Positions 35,151 to 47,502 of a stretch of 60,000 bases of DNA are shown piece after piece; within the stretch, counting starts at the first letter, position 1; each line of letters starts with the position of its first letter. Position numbers and translations under genes: made by a program. The notes under the pieces are model-generated. The model searched no databases, was not told the origin of the DNA, and was given only the letters and a program-made list of their open reading frames with translations. The stretch is from contig NC_092579.1 of the NCBI RefSeq assembly GCF_037975245.1, positions 13,316,678-13,376,677 on the forward strand, written 5' to 3'. This DNA is from Apostichopus japonicus. Taxonomy: Eukaryota; Echinodermata; Holothuroidea; Aspidochirotida; Stichopodidae.

Positions 35151-37660
35151 GACGTTCAAAATACAGGTCAACTGTATCGAGACTCGGAGCAAACGAAACG
35201 GTTTGCCAGTAAATCTAAGATTTGTTCTGTCAGATGAATCAACACCTATGTCCTCTGAAGTACATCAAACCGGAGTGATTTTTAGTTTAAGAAGATCCTT
35301 TGGCAAATCCAATTGATATGGCTGCCTCTCAGCTGATTTCATATACTTTGTGAAACTCTCTTGTGGTCCCACACACATAGATTAACGTATCAGATCAACA
35401 TAATATAAGCTTATATGTATCTATAGGCATGTACGAAAGTATGACATAAATATATATGGAAGCAATAGGGTGCCATCAAAATGTGAAGGAGATTTTGTAA
35501 ATACAGTAGCAATTTTCAACAAAATTAGTAATTTGTTCAAATAATAATGTTGACAACTTGCAACAAAATGACAAATTGCTTGAATCTAAATAAACGAAGA
35601 GTTCAACATTTTGCTGCCAACTGACAGAAATTATTATCTATCAAATTGTAACAAAAAATCAACAATTTGCAGCAAATTATGATAAATTTACCACTTTATA
35701 TATTTCACCAATGCAACTTTTTACAACAAATTTTCAGCAATTTTTTAAAAAAAATGATAAATTTATCATTTAATAAATCTCGTGAAATCAACACTTTGCA
35801 ATAAAAATATGTTTAATTACGCAGAATTATCAAATTGACTATCGATAATCGATTATAAGATTTTACTGTTTTTTCTGTTTTTTTTTTCTTCAGCCGTTCT
35901 GTAAAGTGTTCCGCGACATTGTAATTTATTACCCAATGACGTCATCTATATTATTTTGATTACATGTAAATTAATAAAACGGAATTATAATCACTCGAAT
36001 GAAAAGTTCAGCCATGTGAACTAATCTCATTTCCTAAAACTCATTAAGTTCATCAACCGGCTGCGCTTCACGTTCTAACTTTGAAAAGTCGGTCACCTGC
36101 AACAGCAACAAAAAAACACGTTTTACTCAGATTCTTGGAAAACTAACCTAAATACTTTCTCAGTACTTGACATTGGTACGTTTATCTTGTATAATAGCAA
36201 TACTTGTATAAGAATGTGAAGTCACGTGATTTAAGGTTCATCTAACGGTCGTTCCGGTATTGGTATGTGTACATGTATGTATACGTGAGTGCAGTGTGAA
36301 TATTAATAACGTTATGCACAGAATACATACGCGAATAATCATATACCCAAAGAAATGTAATATATTATTACAGATATGGAAGGACACGCAAATGCTATTT
36401 TCTGCCTTTTTTCTTTCTTTCACTTCTTTTTTGCTTCTAGTCTCCGGATTGAGAGAATGCTGTAATTACGTTTAAATTGAAATAGAGAATCCAATTGTGT
36501 ATATCAAAATACAATCATAAATGTTAGAAAAACCAAATACACAAAAAAACTTGCGTTTTTTTTTTGGAGATTATTGTATGATTGAATTGGTATAGGTAGT
36601 CGGATGTCATTGTAATGACGTCATTGATCAGGTTCGGTTACCCGAGAACATCTCGTGAGTTCAGATTGGTCATTAAAAAAATCTGGTCTTGTTTCGAATT
36701 CAGAGACGTTGCATATACTATACCCGTATAAGGAAATACTATATGGGCTTTTGGTGATGGCTATGTTAACTGAAGAACAACATAAAATTACAATTTTTGT
36801 TATAGGCCTATGCCAAATGAAAAGTGATTTGGACAAGTCGTGTTATCAACATGAATTAAATGGAAAGAAATCTAACGCAATGACTAAATGTGATATTATA
36901 GTAACGTATATCGTTAACAAAGCGTGGGACGAGGTGCATGGTCTTGTCTTGACCTTATGAAAAAACTACATCTATAGCCTACTATACGACGTATACATGG
37001 AACGATTTTACTTTAGACACTTTGGAAAATTAGATCACCTAGTGAAGAATATGAAGATCTCACTAAAATAAAAAAAGTTTATTTTAGAGCATGGATTTTT
37101 AATGTGCCGGTCTCTTTGAGCTCCTTTAAAGAGCACTGTGACGAGTTAGAAATACCCCCACCCCACCCACCCCTCCAAAACACCTCTCCAGTTGACACCA
37201 TTGGGGGGGGGGTCATTATCTTTATAACATATACATTAAAACACATAGATACTAAAGATTTATAATGTAAACTGGTAAATGTGATGTATTGTTTTTTATT
37301 TTTGTTTTAGCTCATTTCGGATTCTGGATGTGTTTCCCTCCTCTAAAATTACCCCCCCCCCACCCCCGTCCCTTTCCCAAACATTTCTTCTATTTCTCTT
37401 TCACTTTACGCGCGACTGCTAAATTTATGTTACATACATCTTTAGATCAGACACATTTTATCTTAGAGAGACAAGCTTCTCCTTCTATCTTTTTAGTCGA
37501 TCAGTTAAAGGCGATTTGAAATTCGTTTCCAAATGTCAACGACGTTACCAGCTGTGACATAATAAGAGCGATACACACAAAAAAAGAAGAGAAAAAAAAG
37601 ATGCCTTCACGTCAAACTTGGATTCTTTCTTTGAGCTTCGTGTTTGCTTACAGTAGAGAA
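35148..37660. other. AT-rich non-coding stretch
   Basis: No supported gene. Between about 35510 and 35810, ACAACAAATT/TTTGCAACAAAATG-like phrases and ATGATAAATTTA(C/T)CA recur irregularly, suggesting an old degenerate repeat. The 101-residue frame at 36655-36960 has no recognisable domain. Confidence 0.5.
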
Positions 37661-37670
37661 ATTAATTATT

Positions 37671-37910
37671 CATGATAAAACGCAAGTCCGCCCAGAAGTT
37701 ATCTTCAGTATTTAAAACATATGTAAATATTAGTAGCGGTCTTTTTTTATCTACATGATAAAATCCCCCAGAAGTTATGTTCAGTTTTAAAACATATTTA
37801 AATATAAGTAGGGATATTTCTTTTTTACATGATAAAATCACCTAGAAGTTATCTTCAGTACTTAAAACATATTTAAATATAAGTAGCGATTGTTTTTTTT
37901 TTATCTACAT
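37671..37910 (+). repeat. ~80-bp tandem repeat, three units
   Basis: Units begin CATGATAAAA at 37671, 37754 and 37828, with a partial fourth CATGATGAC at 37908. Each unit contains AGAAGTTAT(C/G)TTCAGT, a TTAAAACATAT block and AAATAT(A/T)AGTAG(C/G)G, followed by a T-run. Spacings are 83, 74 and 80 bp; the T-run lengths account for much of the difference. Confidence 0.85.
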
Positions 37911-37919
37911 GATGACTTC

Positions 37920-40184
37920 CTTCTTTGCTTTTTAGGAATCAACGAATACAGCTATTGGTTTTAAAACAGTAGGAAACTTTAAAGTGGGGTTACTGATATG
38001 GTATTCATAAGTTTTAGTTCAGGCAGCAATTCAATGGACTTATCTAAAGTCCAACCGTTCTTAATAACGGTATAAATGCTCATGCACGGATCGACTTAAA
38101 TGGAATATTTCAGAATTTTGTTCAAACTGTATTTTAATGTTCTTCGGTTAGCGCTCTATAACAATATCGATAACTGAAAACAGGACATAAAAACATGCCC
38201 TCTTTTTCAATCACACATTTGATTGTGTATAATCGTGGTAAGGTATACGCCTGCCGGAATAGACCTTAGTCCTGTACATATCAGGGATAAGTAAATGACA
38301 GGGATATCCAACGAACTCGTAAGGTGCCGTTATTCCACAATTAAAATGCTCCATTGACTTACACACTGAATTTCGTCACTTTTCAAGACTGCTATAGAGA
38401 GCACATAAATAATAAGTTTCAACGGACATTTCCTTCCCACTATATGACTGCTGGCTTGGGCTACCCAGAACACATTCATAATTATTGCAACTGTGACCGT
38501 TTATATGTTGAGGTTCTTGAAGAGGTCGAATTTTAGCATGTTGCTCCCCAACTAATCAACCCATCTGTAATAGCTCTCGCCGAGCGGCATCTTCTTGTTT
38601 CACCCAGGTATTTCTAAAACGCCTCAAATTACCTTCAGTCCTCCAGATTTTTAGACCATCAGTATAGTTTATTTCATCCTCTTCAACATCCAAGCATAAA
38701 AAAGTATATCAAGTTATCTACATTGTCATTTGTTTTAGTATCTAACAGCTTCGAAACATTCCCTCGTTAACAAAAATTCTTTGTCGTCATTTTGGTTACG
38801 ACATTGCGCATGCGTCTTATGCGCGAGCTATGTAGCCGTCTAAGGTGGTAAATAGCAAGTCCCTGGTTTTATACATATCCTTATATCACGCAGAAAGACA
38901 AAAATTTTTTTTTAACCATTTGCAAGAAGAAACATTGATTTTATTTTGATTTATGTATTTGGAAATTGGGTTAATTATATTTAACCCTTCGTTGTATAGC
39001 GGATAATTGCAAACATTTAGGTCTCTGGATTAAATTCCATTTTTCCAGTTTAAAAAATTCCGTTGACAGGGCACGATTTCTATCGACCCCCCCCCCACAC
39101 AATCCCCGTCTAAAATGTTGTTTTATATTAATTTATCGTCTGGAAACAATACAGTCTCGCGAGGAGCTCTCACGTGACATTAAAAGCAAAATTGAAACAA
39201 AAAACATTTCTGATATGTCATGATTTATCGTTCGTCACGTTTTGAAGTTTGTTTAAATAACACAGACATAACAAATAAATATCAAGTTTTTAAGAGAGAA
39301 AATATGTTTTCATAATATTTGTGTTCACACCCCCCCCCCTCCCTTCCCTCAAAGGAATGTGATAGTTATCCAGTGTATTCACTGTCCATTTAAATTCACA
39401 AACATAAACCGGAAGTAATACATACAACGAAAGTTTATGCAACAAAAAAAGGGACTCCAAAAACTATGGGAAAACTTCAAAGATGGCCAGGCATATTTGA
39501 GTCTCCGTTTTTTAATAATGGAATTCATGGAATATTATTTCCCTTCCGTGCCCCTCTCTGTCTGCCCGTCTCAAACAGTGCTCAGATCCTAGTAATGGAA
39601 CGGATGAAATGCCGTGCTATAAATATATATATATATATATATATTAAAACTCTGAAGTTTCTTGCAGTCTCTCTCTTTCAACTATTTGCCATCAATTTCT
39701 TTGAGTAAGAATTATATCTTTTCATAATTTTATTGGCAATACTGAACTTTTGTGTCATAAATAGATAAACTTGGATAAGTAAGGTGTGATTAGACACGAA
39801 CGTGAACTTAAATATCTTATGATTTGAATATCAAAACTACAAAACCGACCAGCAGTTTTAATTTCAGTTTGATAGTTTTACAAACTATATAGACGGGTAT
39901 AGTCACCATAATGTACATGCATATTTGTCAGTTAGGAGACCTTAGCCCGATAACTTACATCTATATATCACTTCCATGATAAACAGACAAAGCTCATTTT
40001 GGGGATTTGTTTGGCAAGTTCAAAGATTATTGGAATAGAAGAGGCCGTTAGATTGCTCCTGGTAAGAAAAGGAGCACCTCAATTTACATAACCTACATCC
40101 TCAGACCACCGATGAATCCTTGTAGTTTTCGTTGATAGTATTGTCTCTTAGATTGTGTACCGTTACATAACAATATGTCTGCTT

Positions 40185-40186
<2 letters not shown>
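37920..40186. other. Non-coding stretch
   Basis: No supported gene. TTGCGCATGCGTCTTATGCG near 38803 resembles an NRF-1-type GCGCATGCG site, but no transcript start or exon can be tied to it. C-runs lie near 39088 and 39331, and a short (TA)n at 39622-39644. Confidence 0.5.
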
Positions 40187-40265
<79 letters not shown>

Positions 40266-40266
40266 G

Positions 40267-40359
<93 letters not shown>
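40187..40359. repeat. (TA)n microsatellite with GTA interruptions
   Basis: About 170 bp of TA, interrupted near 40253-40268 by GTAT tetramers and by two further single GTA interruptions. It is the longest TA tract in the window. Confidence 0.95.
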
Positions 40360-40362
<3 letters not shown>

Positions 40363-41705
40363 TGTTCATTTCCAGAGGGAGGAAGTGATACAATAAACAA
40401 CAGCGACAATTCGGACAGTTTTCTCTCGGAATTCAGACAACAGACACGCTAGTGTCTGCAATGTCAACATCGAAATAGACACATATTGCCTTTATAAAAA
40501 AAAAAACAAGTTTTTTTAATACTCGATCGTAATTTTGTGTAAAACCGAATAATTATCAACAACACGATTTTAATTGCCCAACATGAAGACCCTCTGAGAT
40601 GATATTTCACGTACACATGATTTGGAGAGTAATTTAAGCTCGATGAGCCGTATCAATTAGATACTTAGTCATACATTATATTAATCATCTACTGCAGCTT
40701 AGATCGAAGTATTCATCAAAAAGTGCAAGAACCTGCAGGCAGATCGAAAACATTTGCAAAAGTTCCCTCTCATTTTTCATGATTTGAAATTAACAATGTT
40801 TCAATTCAAACTATTGATGTACTTACTGATCGGTTAGTGCAGCAAATATGAACGAAATTATAGCGCGATAAGTTTGGATTTTAAGATAAGTGCCTTTCCA
40901 AGACTGATTTTGCTTAAATAATATTTCGATAGGAAAACAAATCAAGGACAGAAATTTCCCTGTCAAACCAAAATTGTCAGAAAGAAGTCTTCTTGTCGTG
41001 AACATTTGTGGACGTATTTTTTTATTTTTTTTTTATCTGAATGCACAATCAACATATCGTGTTTCGAGTTCGACATCACTCTAATCATTTCTTGTTGTCA
41101 AATTTCGACTTTGAAAACGTCGTAAGTTATCAATATAATGTTTCACATAGTGTTGTCCTACAAATGCGTTACAGAACATTATACACAGGATTCACGAGAG
41201 GGAAGTCAGGGGTATACATTCCCGGGGGCCCAGGTCACTTACGTGAAAGGGGATATTGGTTATAGGGATGGACTAGGTCAACGCTTCCGCGCCCACCAGA
41301 AAGGTTTTTCATTAATCCATCCAATATATCATGAGTTTGTGAGGAACTCAAGAAGTGGGACTCGGTGACCGTAACTGTTCCAGCGCTCGACCCTGGCACT
41401 CGACGCCTCTGTACATGTGTATAGAGGTCTAGATATTAATACAAAAGAGAATTTCATTGATTTTATTCAAGTGATTGGCCTAAAGCGAGAACAATGTTTG
41501 CGTTTTGTGCAGTAGTTTTGAAGTTTAACTTGAAATGTTTTTTCTTCTTCTTCCCGGATTGTGAAGATTATAAAGCAGCTTAGGGTGGGTGCACAATACC
41601 TCTGCACGACACATCGCAGACAGAGAATATTGAACCCAAGACATCCTTTGGTAACATATATCTTGTGCAACAAGTGCGTGCTCTTAAGGCTCTTGCTATT
41701 AAATC
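40360..41705. other. Non-coding stretch
   Basis: No supported gene or RNA recognised. Confidence 0.6.
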
Positions 41706-41753
41706 GTGACCAGGCGCGTATCCAGGATTTTCAAACCCGGGGGGCGCGAATTA

Positions 41754-41854
41754 CTATCTAAGCGGAGCGCCACCATCGGTTGGCGCGCAGCGTACAAGAA
41801 AATTCCTTATTTTGATACCCCCCAGATCACCGGAAACGGCACTTCTCGGGCTTG
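41754..41854 (+). repeat. GGCGCG hairpin module, copy 2
   Basis: CTATCTAAGCGGAGCGCC, then ACC and a GTTGGCGCG arm, GTACAAGAAAATT, and a downstream CCGGAAACGGCACTTCTCGGG box. It lies about 43 bp inside the left end of the enclosing 5-bp-TSD element. Confidence 0.85.
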
Positions 41855-42379
41855 AAATGACCAACCAGATGTACACTTTTTGCCTGAGAACCAAGTTTTT
41901 CCCAATAGTTTTTTTTTCCATCCATAACCTTTTTGAAGATTGTCAACCCGGCACACATCATGTTCGACCTGATCGCATCTCCTGTGGGTCTTTGCTTTTG
42001 TAGGTGATTCTACGTCGCGGCCCACAATACCTGTCAGCCCCACTTTTCAAGGTTTTAAGCCCCATATTTGTTCAGAATTTGAAAATTCACATTTCTCGTG
42101 AATAAACTCACTTCAAAACATACCCATAATGTTGTACAAAATTTCAACCAATATAGAAAAACTTCCTTCAACCCCTAACAGACCGGTCAAAATTGCACGA
42201 GTAGAGGGAAGTGTGATGCAGAATGTTGGTCAGAAATTTTCGAAACTTCAGACACAGTTAATTTATTGGTGTACAAATATTAAAACCTCTTATAACGGCT
42301 ATTATAAAACTTGGTTGAAGGAAATGAAAAAATAGCAGATATTTCCGAAACCGAATACTACACACATAGGCGTAGGAGG

Positions 42380-42387
42380 CGCGGCGG
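42380..42387. repeat. Target site duplication, left
   Basis: CGCGGCGG, repeated exactly at 42770-42777. The low-complexity GC composition makes chance agreement slightly more likely than for the other pairs. Confidence 0.85.
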
Positions 42388-42769
42388 CAGTGGCGGAGCT
42401 AGGGGTATTGGTCAGGAGGGGCGAGAATGGTCTGTAGGGGCGCTTTCGACACTATCTAAGCGGAGCGCCACCACTGGTTGGCGCGTAGCGTACAGAAAAA
42501 TTTTGAGTAAAGATACTCCCTAAATCGCCGGAAATGACCCTTTCCGGGCCTGGCTAATTTGCAGATAAACGAAGAATAAGGTGTCATCGCCAAATTACAC
42601 CAACAAAATGTGACAAATGTCAATAAGTAGATGAGAGCGCAGTAAAAAAGTCAATAATCTAGAATAAGTAAAAAGTGGTAAAGAGCTGAAAAAGGCGCCA
42701 GCAGTCCATTTGAGTCCGTCAGGGGGGGGGGGCATCCGCCCCCATGACTGTATGGACGCTCCGCCACTG
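42388..42769. mobile_element. Nested MITE with 8-bp TSD
   Basis: This 382-bp element starts CAGTGGCGGAGCTAGG and ends GACGCTCCGCCACTG (inverted 12 bp). Perfect 8-bp CGCGGCGG duplications flank it. It carries the GGCGCG hairpin module (42452-42552) and a poly-G plus CCGCCCCCAT block near its right end. No coding capacity. It interrupts a CATAGGCGTAGGAGGCGCGG / GGGGTGCAGCCCC sequence that itself looks like a transposon end. Confidence 0.85.
42452..42552 (+). repeat. GGCGCG hairpin module, copy 3
   Basis: CTATCTAAGCGGAGCGCC, ACCACTG, GTTGGCGCGTAGCGTAC, then a CCGGAAATGACCCTTTCCGG box. It lies about 65 bp inside the left end of the 8-bp-TSD MITE. Confidence 0.85.
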
Positions 42770-42777
42770 CGCGGCGG
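42770..42777. repeat. Target site duplication, right
   Basis: Exact second copy of CGCGGCGG. Confidence 0.85.
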
Positions 42778-43118
42778 GGGTGCAGCCCCTAATTCGCCAT
42801 TACTAATGTAAAAGAGAGTTTTGACATAATTGGACCTCCATGCTTATTATACATCTACATGAGACATGTCGTTGTTTACATTAGCATCCCGCGGTATACT
42901 GCGCAATTTTAACGGAACGTACGGTACATGATGGCATGCGATGTAATAACCGATGCTTGCTTATATGATATTGACATTAACACGTTGAGCGCGCGCGAAA
43001 ATTTTTGGTTATTTTTTCAGGCAAGTCGGACAGTTTTGAGGCTTTTCATCCTGGAACGCCATTTTCATGCTCACTGATATGATGTGATATCTGCTGTTTG
43101 CGTTACAAATTCAAACAG

Positions 43119-43392
43119 GCGCGTAGCGAGGAATTTGTCAAGGGACGGGCGAAGCCTGTAGGCAAATTATCTAAGCGTAGCGCCACCATAGGTTGGCGCG
43201 AAGCGTACAAGAAAATTTTGGCCGAAAATGTATCCCAGATCGCTGGAAATGACACTTCCCAGGCCTTGTAAGTTGCATCTAAGCACTTTCTATTTTGAAA
43301 TTACTTAGCGATATCATTTAAAAAATGCTGATGGGGGGGGGGGCGGGCGGTCGCCCCCATCTCAAAAATCGTCATGTTCCCCGACGACGCTG
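43119..43392. mobile_element. Probable third TIR element (diverged)
   Basis: The left end CAGGCGCGTAGCGAGGAATT is clear. The best right end is TTCCCCGACGACGCTG, a poor inverse. It carries the hairpin module and ends in poly-G followed by CGCCCCCATCTC, as in the nested MITE nearby. No convincing target duplication was seen, so the boundaries are tentative. Confidence 0.45.
43167..43268 (+). repeat. GGCGCG hairpin module, copy 4
   Basis: TATCTAAGCGTAGCGCCACC, ATAGG, TTGGCGCGAAGCGTAC, AAGAAAATTTT, then GCTGGAAATGACACTTCCC. It lies about 48 bp inside the left end of its element. Confidence 0.85.
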
Positions 43393-43821
43393 TCGAGTTC
43401 GAGACCAGCCACAGTTGGTTTCATAGCACAATTCTACACACGCGTTATGATGCATATATAGTATATTTATAGATCATTAGTGAGAGAGGAAGATGGAAAC
43501 GTCAAAAAAATGGAGTTGTCGGTGTAAGGGGTAGGGTGAGTCACACATTTACGAAATCATTGATCCGTCACTGGCTACCCTTCAGCGTTGTAATGATGTC
43601 ACTGTTCCTCTTTCTCTTCCCGGTGTCTTCGCGTTTTTCTTTTACTCCCTCCTTTTCTCCTTTTTCTCTCTTTCTTCATTTTCTTTTCCCTTCCTTCCTC
43701 TCCTCCTCCTCTTTTTCCCCCGTTTTTCCTTTTTTCTTCTCTTTTTTTTCTCTCCTCTTTTTCTTACCCGGGGGGCGCGCGCCCCCAAAGCCCCCCCCCC
43801 CCTGGATACGCACCTGGTGAC

Positions 43822-45236
43822 AGTTGAATTTGTTATTTTCTAAATTTGTTTCTTCAGTTATCACTGCGAGGTGAAAATTAATGAAATTTAAAGGTTGAAT
43901 TTGAAATTTGAGAAAATGATTTGCTGATGCTTTCTTCTTTCCCTGTTTTGTATAGAGTGCTAATTTTACAGAAATGGTCATGTGATTGTTCAGCTCACAC
44001 GCACAATAAAGTTTAGTATTGTTTGATGCGTGGAAATATTAACTGACTTAGCCTGGCAGTATATTTATGGTGAAGCGAAAGTGAACACGCCTTTCTCCCG
44101 GTTCTTTGCAGCCGCGCATGTAAACCTTGTCGAAGACTGTTTTTGTATTTCATAGTGCTGACAACAATAAGACTATAATTACAGCAGTGCATGCATGCAT
44201 TTGAATATATACGCCTATGTTAGACCTACATCAAACCGTTTTTGAGTCATAGTTCGCTCAACTTTCTGGCAACAGGAAACAAAGTTTAACATCAAGGATG
44301 TCAACCCAAAAAATACCTATACCTACTTGGCAGAAGTTTCACGAAGACACGAAAGCATTTATAGACAAAATATAGTCAAGTATTAAACTGTTTCGAATCA
44401 ATGATATAAGGCCCTGGTAGTCAATCCCTTTCCTTTGTTTTGCTTTGAGACCCTTATTTTTCACTTTCATCATCCTGGTGATCCCACAGTGGCGGATTTT
44501 GTGGCTCGGAGAAGAGGTAAACTGGGATTAGGTAAATCCCCTCCCGCCCGCCCGCCCCCCTTTTTTTGGAGAAATTGTTACATGAAAAGGGTGCTTAGTT
44601 CCAAAATATGTTACAACTTTTGCATTAAATTAGGTTGAAGATTTTTCCGCCTTTGTTTTCATTTCCACATCATCGTTAAAATGTTGTTTTTCCTTCCGAT
44701 TAATTTTTTTGGGCGACCCTCCCAAACTTTGGGCTACCCCCTCTTTCAATAACGGGAATAAAGGGTACCGGAAGTGATCGATCAGGAGTACTTTTGTATT
44801 TCTAAAAGAAAGAATGAACTAACTATTTTAAGCAATTCTTGGAACTATTGTTATTATTATTGTTGTTGTTGTTCTTATTCAATTATGATTGTAATTATTA
44901 TTATTATTACCAAATGTATAACATTTATAACTTGACAATTTGCCTCTAACTTGTCATCATTTCAAAACGCATTTTCTATATATAGCGAAGGGTCGCAAGT
45001 TGACAAGTAAAATACTTTCCAGTATTGTTCAGCGAGCGTGTATTTGATTTGGTACTCAAGAATAAGTGTCCATCTTGTTATGAAAACTACCCACTCGTCT
45101 CGGAACAAAAATCGGGGGGAAATCGGAAAAGTGGGACGGCCTTAGGGTTAACCCGGCTTTTGACACTTTTGTCCTTCTTGAAACGAGTCCTCTCGAGTAG
45201 CAGTAGATGAACACTATATATGAGTGACTCTGCGCT
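43822..45236. other. Non-coding stretch
   Basis: No supported gene. A CAGTGGCGGATTTTG phrase at 44487 resembles a MITE end but has no partner. A (TTA/TTG)n tract lies at about 44845-44910. Confidence 0.5.
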
Positions 45237-45386
45237 CTATATATCCGCCCTGTATTTATAACACTGTCAGGATTGGTTGATTCACCTAGAGCTGCGGGAC
45301 TAAGTTGTTAGAATATACTAGCATCACGTGGTGACCTGGTTCAGCAGAGAGTATTTGGTAGACAGTGCTCTTGCGATTGAATCAGG
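45237..45386 (+). promoter_or_regulatory. Possible promoter and first non-coding exon
   Basis: CTATATATCC at about 45237 could be a TATA box. About 30 bp downstream is a TCAGGATT initiator-like site, followed by a CACGTG E-box (about 45325), and then a good splice donor, TCAGG|GTGAGTG, with the exon end at about 45386. If real it could be a 5' UTR exon for the downstream GPCR, 12.7 kb away, but nothing links them. The signals are short and common in AT-rich DNA. Confidence 0.2.
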
Positions 45387-45392
45387 GTGAGT

Positions 45393-47301
45393 GAAAATTA
45401 CTACTCTAACGAATCAAATTTCAATCTAAACGTCTTGTATTTAAGTTATCGACTATATCTAATATGATTATTTTAGGCCCCTATAACACCATTATTTAAA
45501 TTCATGTTTAAATTATAAACGTTATGCCCCATATCTGCCAGTCGGCATTATGATCCGTTTTTGACGTCAGAGAAATCAAACCGTGAACACCACGAGACTT
45601 AAAAAGAGAATTGGACCGAAGTTTGAGTAGCTCACCCCCATCCCTCAATATTTAAGTTTTAGCAATGCTTTGTGAAAAAGAAAGAAAAATATAAAATCTA
45701 TCAGCGACTTGGCTTGTTACATCACTTCGATGTAGTGATTACATTATAGGATTACTATAGCAGTTGATCCCGGCAAGAAGATAAATATCATATCCATATG
45801 TCCATATGAACAAAAGTGCAATATGTTTACTTCAATGAGAAATATTATACGTATACATATCACTGACTGAATCATTTACTTTAGGTTACAAATGTCATTT
45901 GTCTGAAATTAACATCGACCGTCTGGTATTTTGAGTATAGCTCAAGCCGTGCTTGATTTGATGCGTGTAATAATTAAATCCTGACACATACGGGAATTAT
46001 TGCAACTGTGCATGTTTTTCGTGAGATGAGTAGAACTTGATATGGCGAAAATGACACATTCTCTGTAATGATCTGATAGTGGAACTCAGATATTAACCTT
46101 ACAACAAGGTACCTAGCCAAAATCACATGTGTAGCTTCCTATTTTTCATAGGCTGTTGCCCAAGAGCATCAAAATCCTAGGTTGGGCCCCAGGGACAATT
46201 GTGTCATCGGGCCCCTTTTTGAAGAACTCATTTCTCATAAAGTATGTCATGAAAATGAGAACATATTATTCTTTAGTCCATATTTTCCCGGTCCCTTCCA
46301 TGTTTTCCCAGTCACTGTGCCCCTTCGTCCATCTCCATCCTGGCATTCTAGGGAAAAACGTTCAGTTGGGAATTTTTTTCTTCTCAAAATTAAAAAAAAA
46401 AGAGTGTAGTATTAGCACAGCCGTGCGTTTAGACCTAATTGCAGGCTGAAAGTCTAAATTTGCCTCAGAATGCGTTATCATTCTACTAAACGTTGCTTTT
46501 TCTTCCCTCCGGGGGACCCACCACAGACGCCCCCCCCCACCCATATGTGGAAGTCCCATTCAACGACCCCATTGCCTCACTCCATAGTTGAAATTTTTGG
46601 ATCCGCCAACAGCCTGTCCATAAGTATCATGCCCATGCCGAAATCAATCGGAGGAAATTTGTAATTTGCTCACCACCCCTCCTCCCCCCTCCCCCATCTT
46701 TGAGATCCTGTTCTCGTCACTAATTAGCACTTAAACCGTATCCGGTTTATATACCTTTTGTTCTTTTTTGGCGTTCCATGTGGCTATACGTCTCTCTCCA
46801 GGGAGACTGTTTGTTACAGAAACATCGACGGCTGCATAACAGCAGCATATGGTTGTGTTTAACGCACCCATAAACCTACTCAATTTTGTGCATCTTGATT
46901 GGTTTGATTGATTTAATAATCAGTTCTTGACTTAAAGTAGTTCATTATTTATTGAGTTGATTCATGTTGTTTTACACCACTATCGTATTATACAGCCTTT
47001 AACTTCTTGATGCAGTTTCAACATCAAAGGTTTCAAATTCTGAACTGGAAAACTGATTAAAGAGGTCTTTTTTCTTTAAAGTTTTTTTTTTCTATATTTC
47101 TGAAACCACTCGTAAGCATAGTACAATAGGCAACAATGAAATTATACCCCTTTCTGACTATTTTCCGATTTTCATTTCTCCACAAAGATTTAATAAACTT
47201 AATTTAAGTACTTTGACAAATCCCCCCTGCTGTTATGGACACTGATGTTTATTTCACAGAGGTTCGAAACCAGTTACAAGACTGATCTTCAATATCACCA
47301 G
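45393..47301. other. Non-coding stretch
   Basis: No supported gene. GGGCCC-containing phrases near 46185 and a C-run near 46530 look transposon-like, but no paired ends were found. Confidence 0.5.
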
Positions 47302-47502
47302 CCAGTTGGGACAATTTCCTAATGCTGATACCACTCTAAACTGTACTCCAATATCATGCTCTCAAAGCACTGGTATTGTCAGTACTAACAGTTCCTAACC
47401 TTGATCTGTTAGAAACATGATATTCATACTGCTCGTACTGACAATATGAGTGTTCTGAAGCGGAACATAACACTACAGTGTAGAAAAAATTGTCCCAACT
47501 GG
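47302..47502. repeat. ~200-bp foldback element
   Basis: Perfect 16-bp ends CCAGTTGGGACAATTT (47302-47317) and inverse (47487-47502). The inverted pairing continues inward in patches, for example TATTGTCAGTAC with GTACTGACAATA, ATATCATG with CATGATAT, and CTAACAG with CTGTTAG. Most of the segment could fold into one long imperfect hairpin. No target duplication is clear. It may be a foldback MITE. Confidence 0.75.

Larger units (their letters stand above)
41711..43816. mobile_element. TIR DNA transposon, 5-bp TSD, with nested insertions
   Basis: The left end CAGGCGCGTATCCAGG and right end CCTGGATACGCACCTG are inverted with one mismatch. Perfect 5-bp GTGAC duplications flank the element (41706-41710 and 43817-43821). 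The ends are nearly the same as those of the element at 2083-3414, which also has a 5-bp duplication, so both belong to one family. The span is 2,106 bp because at least two further elements sit inside (42388-42769 and about 43119-43392). A long C/T-rich tract (about 43605-43770) lies near the right end. No transposase frame was found. Confidence 0.8.

Noticed and set aside
36655-36960. 101-residue frame
   Set aside because: No recognisable domain or splice signals; random frames of this length are expected in 60 kb.
38803-38825. NRF-1-like GCGCATGCG site as a promoter
   Set aside because: A single short motif with no transcript, exon or second element nearby.
43605-43770. Pyrimidine tract as a large splice acceptor or coding frame
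   Set aside because: It is a low-complexity C/T run inside a transposon; the Phe-Ser-Pro frames across it are compositional.
44487-44520. CAGTGGCGGATTTTG as a MITE end
   Set aside because: No inverted partner or target duplication found downstream.
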